Part shown: positions 1 through 7,121 of the stretch, piece by piece
How positions within the stretch are numbered: position 1 is the stretch's first letter
Layout of the letters: every line of letters starts with the position of its first letter
NCBI GenBank assembly: GCA_937952975.1
Contig: CALFXX010000172.1
Span: 1 to 8,935, forward strand
Direction of reading: 5' to 3'
DNA length: 8,935 bases
DNA from: an uncultured Alcaligenaceae bacterium
GTDB taxonomy: Bacteria; Pseudomonadota; Gammaproteobacteria; Burkholderiales; Burkholderiaceae_B
Position numbers and translations under genes: made by a program
Notes under the pieces: generated by a model
Told to the model about the DNA's origin: nothing
Database searches by the model: none
What the model saw: only the letters and a program-made list of their open reading frames with translations

Positions 1-1336
1 ACAGGCAGCGTCGACCCACACGGGTTCGCTGGCCAACGAAGAACGTGTGGTCGATGCCTTCTTTAAAAAGCATGGGATCTGGCGCGTGCGCGATCCGCAT
101 GCGCAGGCGCTTTGTGCTCAGGCTTATTTAAAAGGCTGGCGCCCAACGGGCAATCGGCTGGTCGTGATCAGTAATTCAGGTGCCAGCTGTGTGATGGGTG
201 CCGATGCCGCTGAAGAAAATGGACTCGCGCTTGCGGTCTTGGCAGAGTCGACACAGAAGGCTGTTGCAACTTCGTTGCCGGGGTTTGCGACCACAACAAA
301 TCCAATTGATATTACCGCTGCGCTGTTATCCAACAGCAACCTCTTTAGCGAAGTGCTGCCTGCTGTGGCGCAAGATCCGTCGGCAGATATGTTTTTTATC
401 AATATTCCAGTCGCAGGTGCTGGTTATGACGTCGAAGCGTTTGCGCGCGATACGGCTAAATTTGAGGCACTTACTGGTAAGCCTGTCGCGGTTGCGGCCT
501 GGCAAGACACGGTGGCCAAGCCTTTTATCGCAGCGGGTGTTCCAACCTTTGCGAACGAAGCAGAAGCAGTCGGTGTGCTGGGGCAGTTAGCCGCGCATAC
601 GGCCTTGATGAACGAGTCGTTTGAACCTTGGCAAGATTTGCAGCTGGTTCAAGTGCCCGAAGGTTCGGGGGCGTATTGCAGCGAGGCGCAAACCTTGAAG
701 TTGTTAGCCAAGCATGGCATACCAATCGTCAAGCATCAGTTGTGTCAAACAGCAGCTGAAGTGCGCGAAGCCTTTGTCTCAGTTGGGGGGCCTGTGGTGC
801 TCAAGGCTTGTTCGGCCGAAGTACCACATAAATCTGAATTCGGTTTGGTGGCGTTAGGGGTACAAAATGCAGACGCAGCCGCCACGATCTTTGAATCGCA
901 ACGCAAGAAACTCGCAGAAATGAAGGTGAGCCACGAGGGGATTATTGTGGCTGCGATGAGTCGGGGGCGTCACGAATGCATGGTGGGTGCCCGCTTTGAT
1001 CCGGTGTTTGGGCCAGTGGTGATGATCGGCGCAGGCGGTAAGTATGTTGAGGCGCTCAAGGATTATGCAGTGCTGTTACCGCCCTTTAGTGTTCAGCAGG
1101 TTGAGACGGCTCTGCGCGGCTTGCGTATGGCGCCTTTGCTTGACGGCGTCAGGGGCGATGCACCAATGGATGTTCAGGCCTTTGCCCAGATCGCCGTGTC
1201 GGTTGGTCGTTTGATGCTGTCTGCTGGGTCAAGTATTGCTTCGCTTGATTTGAATCCGGTGATGGTGGGGGCGGTTGGCGAAGGTGCTGTCGTGGTCGAT
1301 GCCTTGCTAGAGCGCGGGTCGAATGCAGCAACCTGA
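1..1336 (+). CDS. Acyl-CoA synthetase (ADP-forming), acetate-CoA ligase family, 5'-truncated by window edge
   Basis: The reading frame is open from the left edge (first full codon at base 2) and gives 444 residues before TGA. Family members are about 700 residues, so roughly 250 N-terminal residues, including the CoA-binding Rossmann domain, lie outside. The piece opens with STHTGSLA; its His (codon 17-19) matches the phospho-histidine loop of the succinyl-CoA synthetase alpha-like part. A ligase middle domain follows (NRLVVISNSGA, then TTNPIDIT), then a C-terminal ATP-grasp domain from about visible residue 222. That domain carries PHKSE (His codon 827-829), the position of the second, beta-side phospho-histidine, and ends with SLDLNPVMV. 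The family makes acyl-CoA from an acid, CoA and ATP, releasing ADP, in the cytoplasm. No GNAT domain follows, so it is not a Pat-type acetyltransferase fusion. The acid substrate cannot be told. Family call firm; substrate unknown. Confidence 0.9.
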   Translation, partial: QAASTHTGSLANEERVVDAFFKKHGIWRVRDPHAQALCAQAYLKGWRPTGNRLVVISNSGASCVMGADAAEENGLALAVLAESTQKAVATSLPGFATTTNPIDITAALLSNSNLFSEVLPAVAQDPSADMFFINIPVAGAGYDVEAFARDTAKFEALTGKPVAVAAWQDTVAKPFIAAGVPTFANEAEAVGVLGQLAAHTALMNESFEPWQDLQLVQVPEGSGAYCSEAQTLKLLAKHGIPIVKHQLCQTAAEVREAFVSVGGPVVLKACSAEVPHKSEFGLVALGVQNADAAATIFESQRKKLAEMKVSHEGIIVAAMSRGRHECMVGARFDPVFGPVVMIGAGGKYVEALKDYAVLLPPFSVQQVETALRGLRMAPLLDGVRGDAPMDVQAFAQIAVSVGRLMLSAGSSIASLDLNPVMVGAVGEGAVVVDALLERGSNAAT

Positions 1337-1362
1337 AGGATGGAGGACGGCACGGCACAAGG

Positions 1363-1378
1363 TCAGGGTAATCCCTGA
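1363..1378 (+). other. Small hairpin downstream of the acyl-CoA synthetase
   Basis: TCAGGG and CCCTGA form a perfect 6-bp stem around a TAAT loop, 26 nt after the synthetase stop codon. No T-run follows on either strand, so it does not qualify as an intrinsic terminator. It may mark an RNA 3' end or mean nothing. Confidence 0.3.
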
Positions 1379-1415
1379 AAACCTCTTAGTATGAAGCTTT
1401 GCAGCGAGGGTTTCA

Positions 1416-1444
1416 TTGACGCACTCGCCGCAGTGCGGCAATAT
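1416..1444 (+). promoter_or_regulatory. Possible promoter with overlapping palindrome before the binding-protein gene
   Basis: TTGACG at 1416-1421 matches the sigma-70 -35 box at five of six bases. At 17-nt spacing the -10 would be CAATAT (1439-1444), only three of six; TACATT at 1447-1452 is a better box but too far away. The perfect inverted repeat CGCACT-N6-AGTGCG (1420-1437) overlaps the end of the -35 box and fills the spacer, where a repressor could bind. The same bases can also form GCCGC-AGT-GCGGC (1427-1439). The location is right for the start of the transporter operon, but the weak -10 keeps confidence low. Confidence 0.3.
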
Positions 1445-1480
1445 CCTACATTGCTAAGCTGACACTTTAAGGAAATCATC

Positions 1481-3055
1481 ATGCGCCGTCCACTTCTTTG
1501 CGTCGTGCTTGCCGCGGCGCTGTTGCTGCCAACGTTAGGCAGTGCTAAGACCTTCAAATGGACTAGTCAGGGCGATATCTTGACGCTTGATCCGCATTCG
1601 CAAAATGAAGGCCTGAATATTGTGGCCAACTTGTGGGTGTATGACGGTCTGCTTCGGTACAACGAAAAATTTGAGCTCGCGCCTGCCTTGGCGACTGCAT
1701 GGGAGCAAGTGAGCCCGACTGTATGGCGTTTTAAATTGCGTGAAGGCGTGAAGTTTCATGATGGTTCTGCTTTCAGCGCTGATGATGTTGTCTTCTCGAT
1801 CAATCGCGCTTTAGCGCCATCATCGCAGTTCAAATCGTATGCGGCTGGGATTACTAAGGTCACTGCGATTGATCCCTTAACTGTCGAGATCGCGACCGAG
1901 GGCGGACCGAACCCCGTGTTACTGCGTCAGTTGCCCACACTCGCCATCATGAGTAAGGCCTGGTCTGAAAAAAATAACGTGATGACCCCGCAAGACTTCA
2001 ATAAAAAAGAAGAAAGTTTTGCAGCGCGCAATGCAATGGGGACAGGCCCTTACATGCTGCAATCGCGCGAAGTCGATATTAAGACCGTCTACGTTGAAAA
2101 TGCGAACTGGTGGGGTAAGCCAACGAAAAAAGGCAACGTAACTGAAATTGTCTATACGCCGATTAAACAAAACGCGACGCGCACGGCAGCCCTGCTATCG
2201 GGTGAGGTTGATTTTGTTTTAGACCCTGCAGTGCAAGATTTAGATCGCCTGCGCCAGCAAGTCAAAGTGCTTGATGGTAATGAGCAGCGCACGATTTATA
2301 TCGCGATGGATGTTGCGAGCCCCGAGCTGAAATACAGCAATATCAAGGGTAAAAATCCTTTTGCCGATGTCCGTGTGCGCGAGGCGCTTTATCTGTCGAT
2401 TGATATCGAAACGATTAAAAAGGCGGTGATGCGAGGGTTGTCATTGCCGACCGGCACCATGATTGCGCCTCAGGTGAATGGTTGGACTCCTGAGTTGGGC
2501 AAGCGCGTGCCTTACGACTTGAATAAAGCGAAGGCATTATTGAAAGAGGCTGGTTATGAAAATAATCTTGAATTTACGCTCGACTGCCCGAACAACCGCT
2601 ATATCAACGATGAGGCCATTTGCCAAGCTGTGGTTGCCATGTGGGCAAAGGCAGGCATGAAGGCCAAATTGAATGCAATGCCGCGTGCGACGTTTTTCCC
2701 GAAAGTTGGCAGCAATGACACCAGCATTTATTTGTTCGGCTGGGGTGTGCCAACCTTTGACGCCTTCTATTCGCTTGAGGCGTTGATCCATAGCAAAGGG
2801 GCTGGCGCTTTCGGTTCGTTTAACTATGGCAATTATTCAAATCCAAAGGTCGATAAACTGATCGATGCCATTCAAACTGAAATCGATGCGCCAAAGCGCA
2901 CCGCTATGATTCATGAGGCTTTAGGCATTGTGAAAAGTGATTTTGGAATGATCCCTTTGCACGATCAGATCATCCCTTGGGCGATGAAGAAAAACGTTAA
3001 CGCGATTCATCGGGCTGATAACCGCCCTGTTGTGGATTGGATCACGATCGATTAA
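1481..3055 (+). CDS. ABC transporter periplasmic substrate-binding protein, family 5 (DppA/OppA-like)
   Basis: This 524-residue protein should bind the ligand in the periplasm and deliver it to the permease pair encoded next. A Sec signal peptide is plain: two Arg at residues 2-3, a hydrophobic core at 5-17, and a signal peptidase I site after GSA (residue 22). The only early Cys (7) lies inside the core, so it is not a lipoprotein. The family 5 signature is at about residues 71-110: A-x-x-W, then FKLREGVKFHDG and ADDVVFS. GTGPYML and the late FGWG segment also fit, and length is typical. The start is set by AAGGA at 1469-1473, seven bases before ATG. Family 5 proteins bind di- and oligopeptides, glutathione, nickel complexes, opines or sugars; the sequence does not decide among these. 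It is the first gene of the transporter cluster, followed by two hairpins that may raise its expression over the rest. Confidence 0.93.
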   Translation: MRRPLLCVVLAAALLLPTLGSAKTFKWTSQGDILTLDPHSQNEGLNIVANLWVYDGLLRYNEKFELAPALATAWEQVSPTVWRFKLREGVKFHDGSAFSADDVVFSINRALAPSSQFKSYAAGITKVTAIDPLTVEIATEGGPNPVLLRQLPTLAIMSKAWSEKNNVMTPQDFNKKEESFAARNAMGTGPYMLQSREVDIKTVYVENANWWGKPTKKGNVTEIVYTPIKQNATRTAALLSGEVDFVLDPAVQDLDRLRQQVKVLDGNEQRTIYIAMDVASPELKYSNIKGKNPFADVRVREALYLSIDIETIKKAVMRGLSLPTGTMIAPQVNGWTPELGKRVPYDLNKAKALLKEAGYENNLEFTLDCPNNRYINDEAICQAVVAMWAKAGMKAKLNAMPRATFFPKVGSNDTSIYLFGWGVPTFDAFYSLEALIHSKGAGAFGSFNYGNYSNPKVDKLIDAIQTEIDAPKRTAMIHEALGIVKSDFGMIPLHDQIIPWAMKKNVNAIHRADNRPVVDWITID

Positions 3056-3063
3056 TTTTCAGG

Positions 3064-3113
3064 GCACGGGCGCTGATTTGCTTGGGTACAACCCAACCTA
3101 ATTAGGCCCGTGC
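3064..3113 (+). other. Long imperfect RNA hairpin just after the binding-protein stop codon
   Basis: The outer arms GCACGGGC (3064-3071) and GCCCGTGC (3106-3113) are perfect complements. Inside, CTGATT pairs with AATTAG (one G-U), and the tip is TTGGGT-ACA-ACCCAA (3082-3096), again perfect. About 21 pairs form in 50 nt with only a one-base bulge and two mismatches. No T-run follows on either strand, so it is not a classical terminator. It begins nine bases after TAA. Such structures commonly protect the 3' end of binding-protein mRNA from exonucleases; that role is inferred here. Confidence 0.65.
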
Positions 3114-3165
3114 GACTACTGTCAGTGCTTGTTTGATATCGCACGACTGAGTACAGATCTCTCCT

Positions 3166-3199
3166 CGCGGCACCTTCGTGGTGCCGTGCTGTTTTTTTT
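3166..3199 (+). terminator. Intrinsic terminator between the binding-protein and first permease genes
   Basis: CGGCACC (3168-3174) and GGTGCCG (3180-3186) form a perfect 7-bp stem around TTCGT, extendable by a G-U and a C-G pair at the base. Eight consecutive T follow at 3192-3199. The permease ATG is only nine bases after the last T, so the U-tract abuts the ribosome-binding region. No convincing promoter lies between the hairpin and the permease, so the downstream genes probably depend on readthrough. This would make a short abundant mRNA for the binding protein and a rarer long one for the whole cluster. Confidence 0.75.
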
Positions 3200-3207
3200 G
3201 AGAATAC

Positions 3208-4197
3208 ATGTTTGCTTTTATTGTGCGTCGATTGATTCAGGCTGTGGGTGTCATGCTCGCGGTGGCTCTGTTGGCGTTTATTCTGTTTCAGTATGTGGGT
3301 GATCCCGTCACCATCATGCTCGGGCAAGAAGCTACGCCCGCAGAACGCGACCGGTTACGTGAACAGCTTGGGCTGAGCGACCCGGTGTTTGTGCAGTTCT
3401 ATCATTTTGTCGTAAATGCCGTGCAGGGCGATTTTGGTTTGTCGTTGCGTCAAGGGCAAAAAGTTTCAACGCTTTTGCGTGAACGCTTGCCCGCTACGCT
3501 CGAACTGTCTGTTGCGGCAGCATTGATTGCTTTGGTGGTCGGACTTCCCTTGGGCGTTTACACGGCGCTTAAACGAGATGGCAAATTGTCGCAGGCACTA
3601 TTGGCGTTTTCTTTATTAGGTGTATCGCTCCCCACCTTTTTAATTGGTATTTTGTTAATTTTGATTTTCTCGGTGTCTTTGGGATGGTTGCCTAGCTACG
3701 GTCGGGGGGACACGATCAGGCTTGGTTGGTGGTCGACAGGCCTCTTGACTAAAAGCGGCTGGACGCATCTGCTCTTGCCAGCCGTTACCCTGTCATTGTT
3801 TCAAGTGGCGCTTGTGTTGCGTTTGGTACGCTCTGAGATGCTTGAGGTCTTGCGTACCGATTACATCAAGTTTGCCCGTGCACGCGGCTTAACCAAGCGC
3901 GCGATCCATTTTGGTCATGCGCTGAAAAACACCTTGGTCCCAGTGATTACGATTATGGGTCTTCAGTTAGGTGGAATCATCGCATTCGCGATTGTCACTG
4001 AGACCGTATTTCAGTGGCCAGGCATGGGTTTGTTATTTATTCAGGCCGTACAGTTTGCAGATATACCTGTGATGGCTGCGTACCTGTGCTTAATTTCACT
4101 GATTTTTGTCGTGATTAACCTAACTGTTGATCTCTTGTATTTTGCAGTCGATCCGCGTCTTCGGGCCGGATTGGGCAAGCATTCTGGGGGCCATTGA
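3208..4197 (+). CDS. ABC transporter permease, DppB/OppB type
   Basis: This inner-membrane protein of 329 residues forms one half of the translocation channel with the permease encoded next. Residues 1-30 give a basic start (RRLIQ) running into the first membrane helix. A periplasmic stretch contains the family's RDRLREQLGL and QGDFGLS elements. LPATLELSVAAAL (from about residue 99) opens the membrane-spanning core. The cytoplasmic EAA loop that docks on the ATPase is at about residues 218-240 (DYIKFARARGL, then the HALKNTLVPV stretch). The C-terminus DPRLR is usual. The ATG follows directly on the terminator U-tract, and the only Shine-Dalgarno candidate is a weak GAGA at 3200-3203. The stop TGA overlaps the next start in TGATG, which suggests translational coupling. 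Confidence 0.93.
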   Translation: MFAFIVRRLIQAVGVMLAVALLAFILFQYVGDPVTIMLGQEATPAERDRLREQLGLSDPVFVQFYHFVVNAVQGDFGLSLRQGQKVSTLLRERLPATLELSVAAALIALVVGLPLGVYTALKRDGKLSQALLAFSLLGVSLPTFLIGILLILIFSVSLGWLPSYGRGDTIRLGWWSTGLLTKSGWTHLLLPAVTLSLFQVALVLRLVRSEMLEVLRTDYIKFARARGLTKRAIHFGHALKNTLVPVITIMGLQLGGIIAFAIVTETVFQWPGMGLLFIQAVQFADIPVMAAYLCLISLIFVVINLTVDLLYFAVDPRLRAGLGKHSGGH

Positions 4198-5111
4198 TGC
4201 GCGCCGCCCTCGCTAAATTTTGGAATGGAGATCTGGCTTGGTCTTGGCGTCACACGCCGGTTGCGATCGTGGCAACGGTGCTGCTGGCTATGTTGTTAAT
4301 TGCTGCGTTCGGTGCTGATGTGTTCGCGCCACACAATCCCTTTGATCTGGCGACGATTAATTTGATCGATGCGTTAAAGCCGCCGGTTTGGCATCCTGAC
4401 GGTACCAAAGAGTATCTGCTTGGCACCGACAGTCAAGGTCGTGATCTGCTGTCGGCGCTGATGTATGGCACACGCGTGTCCTTGCTGATTGGTTTGGCGG
4501 CAGTCATTGGCGCAATGCTATTAGGTGTTGTTCTGGGTTTGATCTCTGGCTATGCCGGTGGGCGTGTTGACGCCTTGATCATGCGAATTGCTGATGTGCA
4601 GCTATCGTTTCCAGCGATCCTGATTGCGCTACTGATTGACGGTGTGGCGCGTGTCGTAGTGCCCGGTGATATGCACGAGGTGATTGCGTTTCCCGTTTTA
4701 ATCGGTGCGATAGCCTTGGCAGGTTGGCCTCAGTATGCCCGGACCGTGCGTGGTTCAACGCTCGTTGAAAAAAATCGCGAGTATGTGCAAGCCGCTCGGG
4801 TGATCGGCATCTCGCCGCCCGTCATTATGTTTAGACATGTATTACCAAACGTTTTGGGACCTGTGCTTGTTTTGGCTACGATTCATCTGGCTTCGGCCAT
4901 CATCACTGAGGCAACACTCTCATTTTTGGGGGTTGGAGTTCCTCCCACGTCGCCTTCGCTTGGCACCTTAATTCGAATCGGTAATGATTTTTTATTTTCG
5001 GGCGAATGGTGGATTACGATTTTTCCAGGGGCGGCGCTTGTATTGCTGGTGTTGTCGGTCAATTTATTGGGGGATTGGCTGCGTGATGCCTTGAACCCGC
5101 GCTTAAGTTGA
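4197..5111 (+). CDS. ABC transporter permease, DppC/OppC type
   Basis: This is the second channel subunit, 304 residues from ATG 4197. A TTG one codon upstream (4194) is also in frame, but ATG is preferred: it overlaps the previous stop (TGATG) and has GGGGG at 4186-4190 six bases before it. The cytoplasmic N-terminus with GDLAWSWRHTP and the single helix at about 20-42 fit the OppC N-terminal domain. LGTDSQGRDLLSALMYGTRVSL (about 78-99) is the conserved entry to the core of this subfamily. The EAA loop is at about residues 195-217 (EYVQAARVIG, then the HVLPNVLGPV stretch), followed by TEATLSFLGVGVPP and the DWLRDALNPRL end. Every family landmark is intact. The end abuts the following ATPase gene. 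Confidence 0.93.
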   Translation: MRAALAKFWNGDLAWSWRHTPVAIVATVLLAMLLIAAFGADVFAPHNPFDLATINLIDALKPPVWHPDGTKEYLLGTDSQGRDLLSALMYGTRVSLLIGLAAVIGAMLLGVVLGLISGYAGGRVDALIMRIADVQLSFPAILIALLIDGVARVVVPGDMHEVIAFPVLIGAIALAGWPQYARTVRGSTLVEKNREYVQAARVIGISPPVIMFRHVLPNVLGPVLVLATIHLASAIITEATLSFLGVGVPPTSPSLGTLIRIGNDFLFSGEWWITIFPGAALVLLVLSVNLLGDWLRDALNPRLS

Positions 5112-5119
5112 GCCGCCTG

Positions 5120-6100
5120 ATGTCAAACATTCTTGAAGTCAAAAACCTAAGTGTTGAATTCACCACGCGCCACGGCACACTGAAGGCCTTAAACGAGGTT
5201 TCGTTCAGCATCGCAGCGGGCGAGGTTGTGGGCGTTGTGGGCGAGTCGGGCGCGGGCAAATCTTTGACGGGTGCCGCAATCATTGGTCTGCTTGAGCCGC
5301 CAGGGCGTATCTCTGGAGGCGAGATTTTTTTGGCTGGGCGACGTATTGATCAATTGCCAGACGATCACATGCGCAAAATTCGTGGGCGTGAGATTGGTGC
5401 TATTTTTCAAGACCCGCTGACGTCGTTGAATCCGTTATACACCGTCGGGCATCAGCTCACTGAAACTATTGTGACGCACTTGCCACTTACTTGGTCCCAA
5501 GCACGTAAGCGCGCGATTGAATTGCTTGAGGCCACTGGAATCCCTGCGGCGCGCGAGCGCATCGATCACTATCCCCATCAGTTTTCAGGCGGTATGCGTC
5601 AGCGTGTGGTGATTGCTTTGGCGTTAGCGGCCGAGCCTAAGCTGATCGTGGCTGACGAACCCACCACTGCGCTCGATGTTTCGATTCAAGCGCAGATTAT
5701 TGAATTGCTTAAAAAGCTCTGCCGCGAACAGGGTGCTGCGGTCATGCTGATCACCCACGACATGGGCGTGATTGCCGAGACTGCTGATCGTGTGGTGGTG
5801 ATGTACGCGGGTCGTATCGCTGAAGTTGGCAAAGTGCATGACGTCATCCATGCGCCACGACATCCGTATACGGTCGGCTTAATGGGTTCAATTCCATCCA
5901 TTCATCAGCACGTAGAGCGCTTAGTGCAGATTGATGGCACTATGCCGCGCTTAAACGTGATTCCACAAGGGTGCGCGTTTAATCCAAGATGTGTGAAGGT
6001 AATGGAGCGTTGCAAACGCGAGCGCCCTGAGCTTAAAACACTTGGAAATTCGCAGGTGGCCTGTTGGTTGCACGCAGAGGTTGAGAAACATGAACGCTGA
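5120..6100 (+). CDS. ABC transporter ATP-binding protein, DppD/OppD type
   Basis: One of two cytoplasmic ATPases that power the importer, 326 residues from ATG 5120. It has Walker A GESGAGKS (41-48), Q-loop Gln97, signature FSGGMRQR (155-162), Walker B with Asp179/Glu180, D-loop ALD, and switch His213. The C-terminal oligopeptide-transporter extension follows HPYTVGLM and carries Cys285, Cys291, Cys298 and Cys315. This four-cysteine pattern is common in the family, and an iron-sulfur cluster has been reported in some members. Start choice: an in-frame TTG at 5108 overlaps the permease stop (TTGA) and would add four residues, MSRL. ATG gives the usual MSNILEVKNLSVEF; neither start has a strong Shine-Dalgarno. 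All catalytic residues are present. Confidence 0.93.
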   Translation: MSNILEVKNLSVEFTTRHGTLKALNEVSFSIAAGEVVGVVGESGAGKSLTGAAIIGLLEPPGRISGGEIFLAGRRIDQLPDDHMRKIRGREIGAIFQDPLTSLNPLYTVGHQLTETIVTHLPLTWSQARKRAIELLEATGIPAARERIDHYPHQFSGGMRQRVVIALALAAEPKLIVADEPTTALDVSIQAQIIELLKKLCREQGAAVMLITHDMGVIAETADRVVVMYAGRIAEVGKVHDVIHAPRHPYTVGLMGSIPSIHQHVERLVQIDGTMPRLNVIPQGCAFNPRCVKVMERCKRERPELKTLGNSQVACWLHAEVEKHER

Positions 6101-7121
6101 TCGTGTGGATGTAGAGTCTGCGTCAGAACAACGCCCGCTGATCGAAGTCAAAAACGCCGCTCGCTGGTTTGACGTGTCATCCCCCTGGCTTGAGCGCGTC
6201 TTAGCGCGTAAGCCACGCAGTGTGTTGCGCGCAGTCGATGGCGTATCGTTTTCGATTCGTAAAGGCGAGACGCTTGCCTTAGTTGGCGAATCGGGTTGTG
6301 GTAAATCCACCATTGCACGTTTGTTAGTGGGACTATATCCACTGACGCACGGATCAATTACGTTTGACGGGCAACCCTTATCAAATATGAAAGGGCGCAA
6401 AGGTTTGGCGTTGCGCAAGCGTTTGCAAATGATTTTTCAGGATCCGTATGCAAGCTTGAATCCGCGGTGGCGGGTCGGGCGCATCATTGCCGAACCGATG
6501 CTCGCGCATACGCAATTGAGTGCAGCCGAACGCGACGAGCGTGTTGGTGCTCTACTCACCCAAGTGGGTCTTCATCCTAGCGACCAAGGCCGTTATCCCC
6601 ATCAGTTTTCGGGCGGGCAGCGCCAACGTATTTCGATCGCACGTGCGCTTGCGGTGAACCCAGAGTTTTTAGTGTGTGATGAGCCAACCTCTGCGCTAGA
6701 TGTGTCAGTGCAGGCGCAGGTCTTGAATATCATGAAAGACCTGCAGCGCAGGCTGGGCCTGACCTATTTGTTTATCTCGCACAACCTAGCGGTTGTACAT
6801 CACGTGGCTGATCGCGTCGGGGTGATGTACTTAGGGCGCATCGTTGAGATCGCAGATCGCGACGCCCTGTTTGAAACGCCTCAGCATCCCTACACCCGCC
6901 TGTTGCTTGCAGCGATCCCCGATCTGACCGGCCAGGGCAAGTCCCGCACGCCCGTTGCAGGCGAGGTCCCCAATCCCCTAAACCCACCCTCAGGCTGCAC
7001 CTTTCATCCCCGCTGCCCGCACGCGCGAGAGCAGTGCAAAGCTGAAGCCCCTACGATGCAAAACTTCAAAGGTATCCAAGTGGCTTGTCATGGGGTGGTG
7101 CAGGGCTGGGAGATGGGCTAA
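6090..7121 (+). CDS. ABC transporter ATP-binding protein, DppF/OppF type
   Basis: The partner ATPase, 343 residues. It has Walker A GESGCGKST (66-74), Q-loop Gln117, signature FSGGQRQR (173-180), Walker B with Asp197/Glu198, and switch His231. The C-terminal extension has Cys303, Cys309, Cys316 and Cys333, with exactly the spacing of its partner. The segment between the first strand and Walker A is extended (about residues 29-46), as usual for OppF-type proteins. ATG 6090 is chosen because AGAGG (6076-6080) lies nine bases upstream and the product begins like its relatives. An in-frame ATG at 6042 would add 16 residues encoded inside the upstream gene. The gene overlaps the preceding ATPase by 11 nt, favouring coupled translation. 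The last 240 nt are unusually C-rich, and the stop interlocks with that of the opposite-strand gene. Confidence 0.93.
   Translation: MNADRVDVESASEQRPLIEVKNAARWFDVSSPWLERVLARKPRSVLRAVDGVSFSIRKGETLALVGESGCGKSTIARLLVGLYPLTHGSITFDGQPLSNMKGRKGLALRKRLQMIFQDPYASLNPRWRVGRIIAEPMLAHTQLSAAERDERVGALLTQVGLHPSDQGRYPHQFSGGQRQRISIARALAVNPEFLVCDEPTSALDVSVQAQVLNIMKDLQRRLGLTYLFISHNLAVVHHVADRVGVMYLGRIVEIADRDALFETPQHPYTRLLLAAIPDLTGQGKSRTPVAGEVPNPLNPPSGCTFHPRCPHAREQCKAEAPTMQNFKGIQVACHGVVQGWEMG

Noticed and set aside
198..590. A 130-codon plus-strand frame inside the acyl-CoA synthetase gene
   Set aside because: It is an out-of-frame shadow of a clearly conserved protein, with a Leu/Arg/Gln-rich product and no recognisable domain.
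3129..3157. Possible promoter (TTGTTT, 17 nt, TACAGA) for the permease genes
   Set aside because: Only three of six bases match in each box, and it lies upstream of the terminator, which it would still have to read through.
3052..3327. A 91-codon minus-strand frame across the intergenic spacer
   Set aside because: It spans the hairpin and terminator and the 5' end of the permease gene; the product is rich in His/Ser/Asn/Lys and resembles no protein I know.
6042..6089. Upstream ATG that would lengthen the second ATPase by 16 residues
   Set aside because: The extension lies inside the upstream ATPase coding region, and the added residues do not resemble a family N-terminus. ATG 6090 has AGAGG at good spacing.
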